A DNA stretch of 64,000 bases. It comes from Siphonodentalium dalli (Eukaryota > Mollusca > Scaphopoda > Gadilida > Siphonodentaliidae). Below the pieces are notes generated by a model. The model searched no databases and was not told the origin of the DNA. It worked only from the letters and a program-made list of their open reading frames with translations. Location of the stretch: NCBI GenBank assembly GCA_032622095.1, contig CP136069.1, positions 170,122,394 to 170,186,393 of the forward strand, given 5' to 3'. Shown here piece after piece: positions 1 through 10,913 of this stretch (positions are counted from its first letter, which is position 1; each line of letters opens with the position of its first letter). A program made the position numbers and the translations under genes.

Positions 1-574
1 GAGAACATTAAACCTAGTACCGGGGACCACGTGGATTTCAAAGTCTGACCTACAATCCGTGTAATCTCGATTTAGCCCCGCCACGAAATCGGTTTCGGAT
101 TCTGAATCCAGATTCTCCCACGAAATAACGACTCAGGGTACCACTTTTGTCGCACAGTAGATCGGTGGGCTGAACGCATTAATTTCGTAATCGGAAAATA
201 TCTTTTTTTGTCTTTCAATTGCCGGTATACCAAAATGAGAGGAATTACTATCAGAATTATGCATATTGAATTACAAGTTTATTCGTAGCGGTTTTATTGA
301 GAAAATATGACATTAACGACAGTCTATGATTTTCATTGGGGAGGCATAAAAGATAAAACGCGCGTGCATGCCCTGGGAAAATCTCAATCAGTCTGTCAGG
401 GTGGGAGACAATACTGTTATCGAAATCAGTGATGAATGCAAACATTATTATATTGCGTTTAAATTATAATAATATTACATAGTACATACCGGGTACATGC
501 ATCTGATGTCCAGAGATATCCTTCTATTTTCATGAATCGAGAAGGAACACATAATTACGAACAAAGCAGAAGAT
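1..574. other. No recognisable feature
   Basis: AT-rich sequence with no gene or repeat I can support. The first 160 bases are less AT-rich, and the minus strand is open for about 35 codons there, but no family is recognised and the frame ends in a stop. Confidence 0.5.
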
Positions 575-1315
575 ACATTCAGGTTAACGCGAAATCGGTC
601 AATGGGGACAGCTACATTGAAGACGTTGTTCGTCGAGTTTCGTTGAAATTTAATTGAATGAAATGAACATGATGAAATCGACCAGCTTCTCCGCGTAGTA
701 GCTCAGTCGGACTGCTCCCACAGCGTCAAGAATATAATGGTTAATTTCAGTAAAATACTCCCCTCTCGACTTCCAGTTTGATGCTGGGAGTTTATATTCT
801 ATAATAATTTGTACCAAAAGAAATGCTGTTAAAAGTTTTTTTTTAGGTTTTAAGTATGTGAGGTGGTGAGCCTGTAGTCTCTTTGCGTTGTGAAATTAGT
901 TCGCATATTTCGAGGAAATATTTCCCAGCTTAGAGAGTATTACAGCAATGGCTTAGTACATTGAAACTATGGTGTCAGAATTATACCGCAGTCACATTAT
1001 CATGACTGACAATAGAGTTTAATATGTAGAGGTCATGGAATGCCAGGAACAGCATCATTCGATTAGGTATACAGGGTGCGTTCATGAGTGTATCACACAA
1101 GTAACTAAGGACATCACACCTGCCAAGATACATATGATTATGTTGACATGTTGATGCCACAAATGGCTGGAAATCACTCCACTAGACGTAGAAAGTACCG
1201 ACCCAGATGTATGATTCATCTAATTTATACACGAAATTGCTAGCTTGGGCCCACTCTTTCGATGAATCATTGTGTCCGGAGTGTAAATAATCATAATCAC
1301 CCCATAATGCCTAAG
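575..1315. repeat. Segment homologous to 30320-30810
   Basis: Two blocks, about 575-895 and 1195-1315, match 30320-30655 and 30690-30810 in the same order and orientation with scattered substitutions and small indels. Shared landmarks are ACATTCAGGTTA, AATATAATGGTTAATTTCAG, TTATATTCTATAATAATTTG, TTTATACACGAAATTGC and the ending CCTAAG. The second copy lies just upstream of the fucosyltransferase gene. This may be a dispersed repeat or an old segmental duplication; no coding frame is conserved. Confidence 0.7.
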
Positions 1316-1370
1316 TCAATCTCATTTGATCTATGAACTTATTTTATATAAGACTTAAAAAATGGCCACA

Positions 1371-1595
1371 TACAGTAATGCCCTAAGTAATCGACCTCTT
1401 AAATTCTTAACCAAAGCAGAATTATGGGTAACTTTTCAGGATTTAGTCGGAAATATGGCTTGTTTCCATTCAGCAGAAAGCTCTCGGCGAGAGCTTTCCG
1501 ATGAATGGCAACAGGCCATATTTCCGACTAAATCCTGAAAAGTTACCCATAATTCTGCTTTGGTTAAGAGGTCGATTACTTAGGGCATTACTGTA
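1371..1595. mobile_element. Palindromic MITE with TA flanks, copy 1
   Basis: Almost the whole element is one inverted repeat. The left half runs from CAGTAATGCCCTAAGTAATC through AGCAGAATTATGGGTAAC to the centre near 1490, and the right half returns as its complement, ending GGGCATTACTG. It is flanked by TA on both sides (1371-1372 and 1594-1595), as expected of Tc1/mariner-type insertion. A second copy is at 15288-15501. It has no coding capacity; the 111-codon open frame starting at 1501 is a by-product of the palindrome. Confidence 0.85.
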
Positions 1596-1760
1596 TATAC
1601 CCTTATACACATGGATCAGCCGTGGTTCGTTAATTACGCTAGCGTGTGGTCAGTTTACGCTAGAACATCAACGTTGTTTCTGTAACATACATGTAATCAG
1701 TTTAGTATATTGTGCAGCTGCAGTCGACAACCTCGTTTTATTATATATATGCAGCCGACT

Positions 1761-2107
1761 TCATAGGATCTATATTCCAAAAGCTTTATGTTTATGTTCC
1801 AGAATCGAGGCGATCGAACTGTGTTGTTTACACTGAATATCACCAAATATGAACCTATGTGAATAATTAGGTCCTACATATATATGAACCTATTTGCAGG
1901 AGGATATGTTGGCATATTGTATCCTTATACATCAATCGCATATGAACTTATTTGCATCAGTGTCTGAATTGTAATGTACGTATAGCATTGTTTGATCAAT
2001 TTTTATTTTATTTTATTTATTTCATAGGATCTATATTCCAAAAGCTTTATGTTTATGTTCCAGAATCGAGGCGATCCAACTGATGTTTACACTGACTGTC
2101 ACCAAAT
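1761..2107. repeat. 80-bp direct repeat, 271 bp apart
   Basis: The segment beginning TCATAGGATCTATATTCC and running through CAGAATCGAGGCGATC to the ATCACCAAAT/GTCACCAAAT region is present at about 1761-1846 and again at about 2032-2107, with few differences. The 190 bases between are unrelated AT-rich sequence. It may be a local duplication or the edges of an inserted element. Confidence 0.8.
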
Positions 2108-2640
2108 TGATGTTCGTCTCTCATTCAGCTGGAATTTCGTTTTTTGTGAAATAAAATTATGTAAAATTATCCAAGTACTCAATAGTGTTATCACCCAATC
2201 GACAATAGAATACATGTATGATCTAGCCATCTGAAATACATGCACATTGTACAATAACCTAACGGCCTCTAATCATATACATGTAGTTGTTTAAATGATT
2301 ACCTGTACGACAACTCACGAACAACTTGGCTGAAGCCAGTAGACATGACATATGTAAATTATATATAGTATATATAGTATATGCATGTAGTCGTAGAGGC
2401 ATAAACAGTGGCTAAAATAGTCACATAAGCTATATCTTACCTCAGAGAACTAACTCCGTAAACTCCAATTCGTGATATATGTATAGTACATGAACATACG
2501 CACACACCCAGCAGTACGCTCAAATGAGAAACTATGTCATTATTTAATTTGGTGATCGCGGTAATTCATGCAAAATAAAACTTAATTTAGCGTGCTTTGT
2601 TGAAACCAACTAATATTTATGGAATTTGGAACAGGCAATA
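2108..2640. other. No recognisable feature
   Basis: AT-rich intergenic sequence; short TATATAGTATA runs near 2360. No gene or clear repeat seen. Confidence 0.5.
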
Positions 2641-2654
2641 ATATTTGCCTCATT

Positions 2655-2800
2655 TGTTCGGGTTAAGTCTTGAAACAAGAAACAATTTCCTTACTAAGAA
2701 AATGGCTTCAAAAATTAAATATATATTTCTTGTTTCAAGATTTTTTTTCTAAGTTAAGAAATACTTAAAGAAAATATTTCTAAACCAAGAATTAATTGTT
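2655..2800. repeat. Region rich in AAGAAA/TTTCTT inverted words
   Basis: Repeated short words such as CTTGAAACAAGAAA, TTACTAAGAAAA, TTTCTTGTTTCAAG and CTAAGTTAAGAAA alternate in the two orientations, so the strand can pair with itself in many ways. The same style fills 16790-17310. It has no coding potential. Confidence 0.55.
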
Positions 2801-2878
2801 ATGTACAAATTACTGCTGTATTGGAATAACTGTAAAAGTCCAACGAGAGCAAAATTGTGATCAAAATTTTATGGTAAA

Positions 2879-3160
2879 CATTGAAAAAGGTCCAACCTGT
2901 TGATTAAATATTCTGAAATTCATATTCATACTTAAATATTTGAACTACATGTAATACTACAGCTATATGATTATATAATTGTTGACAAGTCACTCACTGT
3001 AACAGTTTTGTTTACATAACATTGGAAAAGGTGCAACCTGTTGATTAAATATTCTGAAAATGTTATTCATAGTTAAATATTTGAACTAATAATACAGCTA
3101 GAATTATATATTTGTTGACAAATCACTGTAACAGTTTTGTTTACATAACAATAGTTTCAA
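2879..3160. repeat. 141-bp tandem duplication
   Basis: Two adjacent copies share CCAACCTGTTGATTAAATAT or its one-base variant (from about 2891 and 3032), TTAAATATTTGAACTA and CACTGTAACAGTTTTGTTTA. Spacing is about 141 bp. A diverged single relative lies at about 13610-13690 (CAAATCACTGTAACAGTTTT). Confidence 0.75.
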
Positions 3161-3399
3161 CAGATGTAATTTTGTTATTGGCAATCTGTCAGTAAGTGTT
3201 TTTATCTATTTCTCAATGCTCTTAGGCCATGCTGACCTTTATGCAATTTTAATAAAATTTTGTTTGCACAATATAGTGGGTCGCCATTGAGGAGGCCTCC
3301 CTTGAAATATCCAGTTGGCGGTTTGCCACACCATCCCGAACTAGACAAACCTCTCTGGTGGCCCCCTTGCATTGAACCTATTAATTAAACCGGTACTTC

Positions 3400-6300
3400 A
3401 AGCTGGTATATACCCCTCTTATATAAGGATGGAAGATGCTACCAATTTCAAACCGATGGTATTTCTTCAGAGTTGACTCTCTTGTATTATGAAAGCAAGC
3501 CCAATGAGGCAATGCACCTATTGTATGTTTATAACACACACAAGACCATATCTTAGCAGAATGCATGTCTCTGATGATACAAACAATAAAATATCCAGTT
3601 TATCCATAGTTGAATTTCATTTGGCTATATAGGAAAGCATACAATGTGGCTTTTATGTAGTTTCCACAAAGTATTTTAAGTAAAATATCCATCAAGTGAT
3701 GTATTCTGCCTTGTCCTATATATTAAAATGCATGCAATGGCCATTAGAAATGCTTAATTTATTGGTAGAGATGTCTATCTGATAAGAAATACTGACATTT
3801 TAGGTTTGATACACCATGTCAGCTGGCTTGGCATCTTTTAAATTTGAAACCTAAGGGAATTTATTCAGCTTTGACTCTCTAAATTATGGAAGAAAGCCCA
3901 AATGAAGCCACTATTTGCATGTTAATAACATGTATAAGGCTATATCTCAACAGAATACATGTTTCTGATAAAATGCACAATGAAATATCCATAGTTCAAT
4001 TGCATTTGGCTATAGAGGGATGCATACAATATTGCTTTTATGTAGTTTCCACAGACTATTTTAAGTAAAATATCCATCAAATGATGTTTTCTACATAGCC
4101 TTGTATATTAAAATGCATGTAATGACCATGGGAAATGTTTAATTTATTAGTTGATATGTCCATCTGATAGGAAATACTGACATTTGAGGTTTAAAATACC
4201 ATTTCATGGGATTATGGGATCATAAATATCAAACTAAGGGAATTTCTTCAGATTTGACTCTCTAAATAATGGAAGAAAGGCCAAATGAAGCCACTATTTG
4301 CATATTAATGACATGTATAAGGCTATATATCAACAGAATACATGTCTCTGATAAAATACACAATAAAATATCCATAGTTTAATTGCATTTGGCTATAGAG
4401 GGATGCATACAATATTGCTTTTATGTAGTTTCCACAGACTATTTTAAGTAAGATATCCATCAAATAATGTTTTCTACCTTGCCCTATATATCATAATGCA
4501 TGCAGTGACCATGAGAAATGTTTAATTTATTGGGAGAGATGTCCATCTGATAAGAAATACTGCCATTTAAGGTTTGATACACCATTTCAGCTGGCTTGGC
4601 ATCTTACAAATTTAAAATAAGGGAATCTCTTCAGGTTTGGCTCTCTAAATTATGGAAGCAAGCCCAAATGAAGCCACTATTTGCATGTTTATAACATATA
4701 TAAGGCTATATCTCAACAGAATACATGTCTCCGATGAAACCAATAATAAAATATCCATAGTTTAATTTGTTTTGGCTATACAGGGATGCATACAACATGG
4801 CTTTTAGGTTGTTTCCACAGACTATTTTAAGTAAAATATCCATCAAATGATGTTTTCTACCTTGCCCTGTACATTAAAATGCATGCAATGACCATGATAA
4901 ATGTTTAATTTATTAGTAGAGATGTCCATCTGATAATAAATACTGCCATTTGAGGTTTGATGCACCATTTCAGCTGGCTTGGCATCTTATAAATGTGAAA
5001 TAAGGGAATCTATGCAGCTTTGACTCTCTAAATTATGGAAGAAAGCCCAAAATGAGGCCACTATTTGCATGTTTATAACATATATAAGGCTATATCTCAA
5101 CAGAATACATGTCTCTGATGAAATAAACAATAAAATATCCATAGTTGTATTTCATTTGGCTATACATGGATGCATACAATATGGCTTTTAGGTAGTTTCC
5201 ACAAAATATTTAAAGTAAAATATCCAAAATATAATGTAATCTACCTTGCCCTGTACATTAAAATCCATGCAATGACCATGATAAATGTTTAATTTATTAG
5301 TAGAGATGTCCATCTGATAATAAATACTGCCATTTGAGGTTTGATGCACCATTTCAGCTGGCTTGGCATCTTATAAATGTGAAATAAGGGAATCTATGCA
5401 GCTTTGACTCTCTAAATTATGGAAGAAAGCCCAAAATGAGGCCACTATTTGCATGTTTATAACATATATAAGGCTATATCTCAACAGAATACATGTCTCT
5501 GATGAAACCAATAATAAAATATCCATAGTTTAATTTGTTTTGGCTATACAGGGATGCATACAACATGGCTTTTAGGTTGTTTCCACAGACTATTTTAAGT
5601 AAAATATCCATCAAATGATGTTTTCTACCTTGCCCTGTACATTAAAATGCATGCAATGACCATGATAAATGTTTAATTTATTAGTAGAGATGTCCATCTG
5701 ATAATAAATACTGCCATTTGAGGTTTGATGCACCATTTCAGCTGGCTTGGCATCTTATAAATGTGAAATAAGGGAATCTATGCAGCTTTGACTCTCTAAA
5801 TTATGGAAGAAAGCCCAAAATGAGGCCACTATTTGCATGTTTATAACATATATAAGGCTATATCTCAACAGAATACATGTCTCTGATGAAATAAACAATA
5901 AAATATCCATAGTTGTATTTCATTTGGCTATACATGGATGCATACAATATGGCTTTTAGGTAGTTTCCACAAAATATTTAAAGTAAAATATCCAAAATAT
6001 AATGTAATCTACCTTGCCCTGTACATTAAAATCCATGCAATGATCATGAGAATTGATTAATATATTGGCAGAGATATCCATCTGATAAAGAAGTACTAAC
6101 ATTTGAGATTTAAGACACCATTTCATGGGGCACTGTGATCTTATAAACTTCGAACTAAGGGAATTTCTTCAGATTTAACTGTCTAAATGATGAAAAAAAA
6201 GCCCAAATGAAGCCACTATTAGCATGTTTATAACATGTATAAGGCTATATCTTAGCAGAATGAATGTCTCTGATGAAAAAAAAACAATAAAATATCCATA

Positions 6301-6840
6301 GTTGTATTTCATTTTTCTATACATGGATGCATACAATATGGCATTTAGGTTGTTTCCACAGACTATTTTAAGTAAAATATCCATCAAATAATGTAATCTA
6401 CCTTGCTCTGTGTATTAAAATGCATACAATTGCAATGAGAAATGTTTAGTTTATTGGCAGAAATGTCCATCTGACAAGAAGTACTAACATTTGATGTTTG
6501 TGACATCAATTCAGCGGGCCAGGCATGCTACAACTTTCAAACTAAGAGAATTTCCTCAGATTTGACTCGCTAAATGATGGAAGTTAGCCCAAATGAAGCA
6601 ACTATTTGCATGTTTATAATGTCTAAGGCTATATCTTTGCAGAAGGTATGTCTCTGATAATAAAAATAATAACATGTCTATAGTTCATAGTTCAGTCGGC
6701 GAGACAGGGTGCATAAAATATGGCTTTAAGTTAGTTTTCACAAACTAGAAATTCTAGAATATCTATCAAATGATGTAATCTACCTTGCCCTGTGTATTAA
6801 AAGTGCATGCAATAACCTGAGAAATGTTTAGTTTATTGGC
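3400..6840. repeat. Satellite array, 384-bp monomer, 768-bp higher-order unit
   Basis: About nine tandem monomers. The anchor TCTAAATTATGGAAG or its variants falls at 3480, 3878, 4261, 4644, 5027, 5411, 5795, 6182 and 6569, so the period is 383-387 bp apart from the first. Other conserved blocks are ATAAAATATCCATAGTT, TTTCCACAGACTATTTTAAG, CTACCTTGCCCTGTACATTA and GAGATGTCCATCTGATAA. Monomers at 4644 and 5411 are nearly identical, as are those at 5027 and 5795, which gives a recent 768-bp dimer duplication. The outer monomers are more diverged. No open frame is conserved between monomers. Confidence 0.95.
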
Positions 6841-6960
6841 AAGCCTTGTAAGCCAGTGCATTCTCTTATATATGATGCGAGGCTCCATATGGATGACTCA
6901 CATATATAAGAGAATGCTCTAGCACATGGTCTTTAATGCAGCACCAGCGCAATTCCCGCA
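6841..6960. mobile_element. Fragment of the GCATTCTCTTATATATGCGAG MITE family
   Basis: It holds the family hairpin, GTGCATTCTCTTATATATG against CATATATAAGAGAATGC, and the end block GGTCTTTAATGCAGCACC. Relatives are at 13305-13547, 17591-18680 and 39680-40090. It directly abuts the satellite array. Confidence 0.75.
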
Positions 6961-7000
6961 ATGGTCATATATGGGAGGCCCTTTTCACATTTATTATTTA

Positions 7001-7150
7001 TTTACGCTTGGGCACAAATATTTGCGCTTGAGCACAAATATTTGCGCTTAAGCACAAATATTTGGGCTTAAGTGCAAATAACCTCTATCATTTGGGCTTA
7101 AGCGCAAATATTTATATTTAAGCGTAAATCATTTGCGCTTAATCGCAAAT
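7001..7150. repeat. 20-bp palindromic tandem repeat, seven units
   Basis: Units start at 7001, 7021, 7041, 7061, 7091, 7111 and 7131, exactly 20 bp long with one 10-bp interruption at 7081-7090. The consensus, ATTTGCGCTTAAGCGCAAAT, is a perfect palindrome when phased by one base. Units vary mainly in the GCGC core. Confidence 0.9.
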
Positions 7151-8122
7151 AAAAATTAATATGCATTGATTCCCCCCCCTGAATTAATTTTAAATGGCAC
7201 AGGCCAAAACACATCACTCAAGTCTATATAGGCCCACCATATGAGTAATCAATAGATACCTTTTATGACCATGCAAATGGTATAGGTCTGTGCAGAAAAT
7301 GTCTCTTTTATAAAATATACTAGATCTCTGGGATGGACGAAATTGATAATCCCAACTACACGTTTTACTGGTCTCGGACTGGGACTACAAGTTTTAGTGT
7401 GTCTCGTCAACTCACGCGGTCGGCTTGTTCGTCCATTTTGACAACAAATTATTTTCAACGTCGGAAATAAACTCTTCGCTTGATACAGGTAAGTGAACTT
7501 AATATGTAAACTGTTGAAGTGTTTTCTCTTTACGAACAAGTTGTTACGAGTGATATACTTAATTGAACCACGATTACAATTGCGTGATTTATCCATGTTT
7601 TTGAAATGAAATGATCGTGAATTTTACTGTGGGTAAAATATGTACGAAATTTTAGAAAACGATGATCGGGTTGCCATATGTTATGATTTATCATGTTAAA
7701 ATAGTAACATCTGATGGACTATGATTATACGCATTGATCATTCATATATCAATGTACCACTCAACAATATTCGCAAAACTGGGAAACTTTGCAAAAACGG
7801 TTTTTATTAAGTTCTAATTTGTGCTTAATTTCTATGCTATATAAAAAAAAAGTTTTGCGTGAATGGGAATCTTTAGACTTTACTCTGCAAAATCTAATTC
7901 TGGCATAAAGCCATAATTTCTGTGTATTATCGGTCGAGATTAATATGACAATACCGGTAGTTGGAAAACAAAATGGTCACGTTTTTTGAAAATATAACTT
8001 GAAGTTGAAAGACAATTGTATATAAAGGTACTTCTTCATAGCATTATTTTGAACAAATGTGAACCTGATAATATTAAAATGCCCATGGCATTCACACTCA
8101 AGTTATTGTGTGGCCAATTCAA
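7151..8122. other. No recognisable feature
   Basis: Intergenic sequence. The 115-codon minus-strand open frame at 7249-7596 has no recognisable domain and no supporting context, so it is not called. Confidence 0.45.
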
Positions 8123-8519
8123 CACTAAGTGTACGTTCAGACGACCACGATTCAATCGTAAGTGGAGGAATCGGGCCCGACGTGATCGTGGATAGTTTGT
8201 TCACACAATTGCGATGTTGTCGTATATGATTATACCGTAGGTTGAACATCCTAAAGCATGTGATTGACTACACCGGTCATTTCCAGCTACAATTTTTACA
8301 TACACACGACTGCGAATTTTGCGTCACAAGTGGAGGTATCAAACCTAGGATACGCCACAATTTTGCTGCTATTTTGCATCTAAAATCAAACAGTGCTTGA
8401 TAGTATTTTTGACCTATGATTTTGATGTGAGCATGCGCAGTCCGATTAGCGGTTACTTCCTACGACGGAAAAGTTTCCACTTACGATTGAATCATGGTCG
8501 TCTGAACGCTCACTAAGTG
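8123..8519. mobile_element. MITE with about 38-bp terminal inverted repeats
   Basis: The left end reads TACGTTCAGACGACCACGAT then TCAATCGTAAGTGGA (from 8132). The right end, finishing at 8510, is its complement (TCCACTTACGATTGAATCAT then GGTCGTCTGAACGCT). The 9-mer CACTAAGTG stands on both sides (8123-8131 and 8511-8519) and may be a target duplication. The right copy also begins the next related element. The superfamily is not clear. Confidence 0.8.
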
Positions 8520-8657
8520 AATGTTCTGATGATCACGATTCAATCGTAAGTGGAAAGATTTCGTTGTATGTAGTAACCTGTAGTTTTACTAAGTATGCTC
8601 ATGACATGATCGCGCGTCATAAAAAGTAATATCAAGCACTGGGTGTCAGACCGGTTT

Positions 8658-8955
8658 TCCGAAGACCTATTACTACGAAGGCCCACAACTCCGAAGACCC
8701 GATTCTCCGACGGCACAACTCCGAAGACCTGATTCTCCGACGGCCCATAACTCCGAAGACCCGATTCTCCAACGGCCCATAACTCCGAAGATCCGATTCT
8801 CCGAAAGCCCATAACTCCGAAGGGCCGATTCTCCGAAGACCTATAACTCTGAAGGGCCGATTCTCCGAAGACCTATAACTCCGAAGGCCCGATTCTCCGA
8901 CGGCCCATAACTCCGAAGATCCGATTCTCCGAAGGTCCGATTCTCCGAAGATTTT
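8658..8955. repeat. 16-bp two-word tandem, left arm
   Basis: About 18 units of 16 bp made from two words, CCGATTCTCCGAAGAC and CCATAACTCCGAAGAC, differing mainly in the first half. It is the inverse of the array at 9661-9895. Open frames across it are periodic artefacts. Confidence 0.9.
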
Positions 8956-9660
8956 GTTTTATCGGGGTATTATCGTTTACTAAATAGTGTACAGTCCAGT
9001 GGCGAAGCCAAGGGGGTCCCAAAATTCCCACTGCCCCCATTAAACCTCTACTTGCTATTTCAGACAATATGGGCCCCTACCAAAACATGTCCAATGTCAT
9101 GTAAACGCCCGGAAATCGTTCATGGGGCATCAAAATATTCAAACTTTTCCTACTGCCCCCACCTAAATGGGAATCCTGGCCCGCCACTGACTATACACCA
9201 GATACTATAACGTTACGTTGGCCCATGAGATGCCAGAGTAAAATGTACAGGGGTGAACGGGGAAGAACTTGTCGCCCCTGTCACCCTGTGCATGTTAGGC
9301 TACTCTGACATTCTTGCAGCGTTTCGTTATAATATACCCGGTACACACCAGTGGCTGAGCCAGGGTTCCCCATTTAGGGGTGCACATTAATTAGCATATG
9401 TGGGGGATATATCATGCATATGATATGCCGAAAGCATATCACGAAGGCCTGATTTGGGGAGCGCATACATGGGAGGGGTCGCCCCCAATCGTTGGTCCGG
9501 GGGCTCCCCTGGGCAGGAACACTGTGAATATTTGAATGCATAGGAGGGATTTCCTGCTGACGTTTACATGACATTTGACATGTTTTTTGGGGGCGGTCTT
9601 CCCTAGGGCCCCATTGACCCCGCCACTAGACTGTACACTTTAATAAGCGATAAAACATGA

Positions 9661-9895
9661 TCTTCGGAGAATCGGACCTTCGGAGAATCGGACCTTCGGA
9701 GTTATAGACATTCGGAGTTATGGGCGTTCGGAGTTATAGGCCTTCGGAGTTATGGGCTTTCGGAGTTATGGGTCTTCGGAGTTATGGGATTTCGGAGAAT
9801 CGGGACTTCGGAGTTATGGGCTTTCGGAGAATCAGAGAATCGGACCTTCGGAGAATCGGACCTTCGGAGTTATGGGTCTTCAGAAAAACGCTACG
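9661..9895. repeat. 16-bp two-word tandem, right arm
   Basis: About 14 units of 16 bp alternate irregularly between TTCGGAGAATCGGACC and TTCGGAGTTATGGGCT. One unit is truncated near 9830. It is the inverted counterpart of 8658-8955. Confidence 0.9.
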
Positions 9896-10171
9896 TAACC
9901 AAGCACTGTTTGATTTTAGATGCGAACTTGTGGCGTATCCTTGGTTATCTCCACTTGTGACTGAATCAGAACTGTGTGTGTACTTAAAAATCGTATAAAG
10001 TAAATGGAAAACACATAGGGTAATTAATCACATGGTTAACCGCCGATAATATACTCATCTGCGATGACATCGTAATCGTGTCAAAAAACTATCCATGATT
10101 TTGTCAGGCCCGATTCCTACACTTACATGTACGATTGAATCATGGTCATCTGAATTGCCGAGGACGCTCAC

Positions 10172-10626
10172 ATTGTTGGAAGAATGAACTTTACACTTTG
10201 TTTATAAATATGTTTGCAAATTATGAAAATACATGTATCCATATCACATACATGTATATATATGCAGCATATATTTCTTCCAATTACAGATATTGCCAGA
10301 TTCATTAGCCACGGTCACTGTTGTGGAACTACAGTACCGTGTAGTTATGATACACCAAAAGATATCACACCAAAAGTTGAAAATTAATACAACCTGTATT
10401 TCCATGCCTGTTTGTGTAATGCCAATCAATGCGGCCTGACAACAGGCGATGGGTGGAGTTTATAAATTGACACCAGAAACAATGTCAGCAACTTCAAAGT
10501 TCATGGTGTGCTACATTTAACCCCCTACTACGGTAGTTGTATATAACAATACAACTTTTCTATCAAGCATTCCCATGTCCTATAGAAAGTATAGTTGGAA
10601 AAATGGACGAAAATGGCCATATGATC
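10172..10626. other. No recognisable feature
   Basis: AT-rich with repeated ACATGTAT words (for example 10220-10256). No gene supported. Confidence 0.5.
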
Positions 10627-10913
10627 GGGGGAGGAGGGGGTCGGAAAAAATGTTCAGGCACGTATGCTGATATTTTCCTTGAATCCATTAACATGAGCTA
10701 CAAGCTATATACTGTTTGTCTGATCATCATGAAATTTGTCATTTATGTTACCGGTATTTCTCTTATTGTATGTGTTTTAAGCCAAACTCATTGCAAAAAC
10801 AGTCAAACGACTTGCAGGATAAAAACATTTTAGTTGCGGAAAAGAATGTTTGTTGGTCCCATCAATCACCCATCCACCCGGCATACGTGCCCGGAAATTC
10901 CCCGCCCCTCCCT
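10627..10913. mobile_element. Candidate Mutator-like MITE
   Basis: The left end, GGGGGAGGAGGGGGTCGG with AAAAAATGTTCAGGCACGTATG, is matched inversely by CATACGTGCCCGGAAATTCC then CCGCCCCTCCC on the right. The flanks ATATGATC and ATATGATG could be an 8-9 bp target duplication. It is only about 290 bp and non-coding. The TCGGAAAAAA motif recurs at the right edge of the insertion at 50374-51930. Confidence 0.5.

Larger units (their letters stand above)
8520..10171. mobile_element. Fold-back element with tandem-repeat arms
   Basis: The outer ends are inverted copies related to the preceding MITE (ATCACGATTCAATCGTAAGT at left; TACGATTGAATCATGGTCAT then GACGCTCA at right). Inside each arm is a tandem array: about 8658-8955 on the left and 9661-9895 in inverse orientation on the right. 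Innermost are inverted GTGTACAGTC(C/T)AGTGGCG blocks (about 8988 and 9620). The central 600 bases hold several CAGTGGCG(A)AGCC / CCGCCACTG blocks, which resemble hAT-type ends and may be nested insertions. No transposase is present. Confidence 0.75.

Noticed and set aside
1-160. Possible minus-strand last exon (about 35 codons after an AG near 172)
   Set aside because: Too short, no recognised family, and the upstream exon would lie outside any visible gene context.
1501-1836. 111-codon plus-strand open frame
   Set aside because: It begins inside the right arm of a palindromic MITE; no domain, and the second MITE copy does not keep the same protein.
7249-7596. 115-codon minus-strand open frame
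   Set aside because: No recognisable domain, no signal peptide and no flanking splice evidence.
8658-9895. 16-bp arrays considered as a CRISPR-like array
   Set aside because: Units are contiguous without unique spacers and lie in a eukaryotic fold-back element.
8540-9998. Open frames with repetitive Gly/Ser/Glu-rich peptides (8540-8812, 8873-9067, 9720-9998)
   Set aside because: They are produced by the 16-bp tandem words; frame openness follows from the repeat, not from selection.
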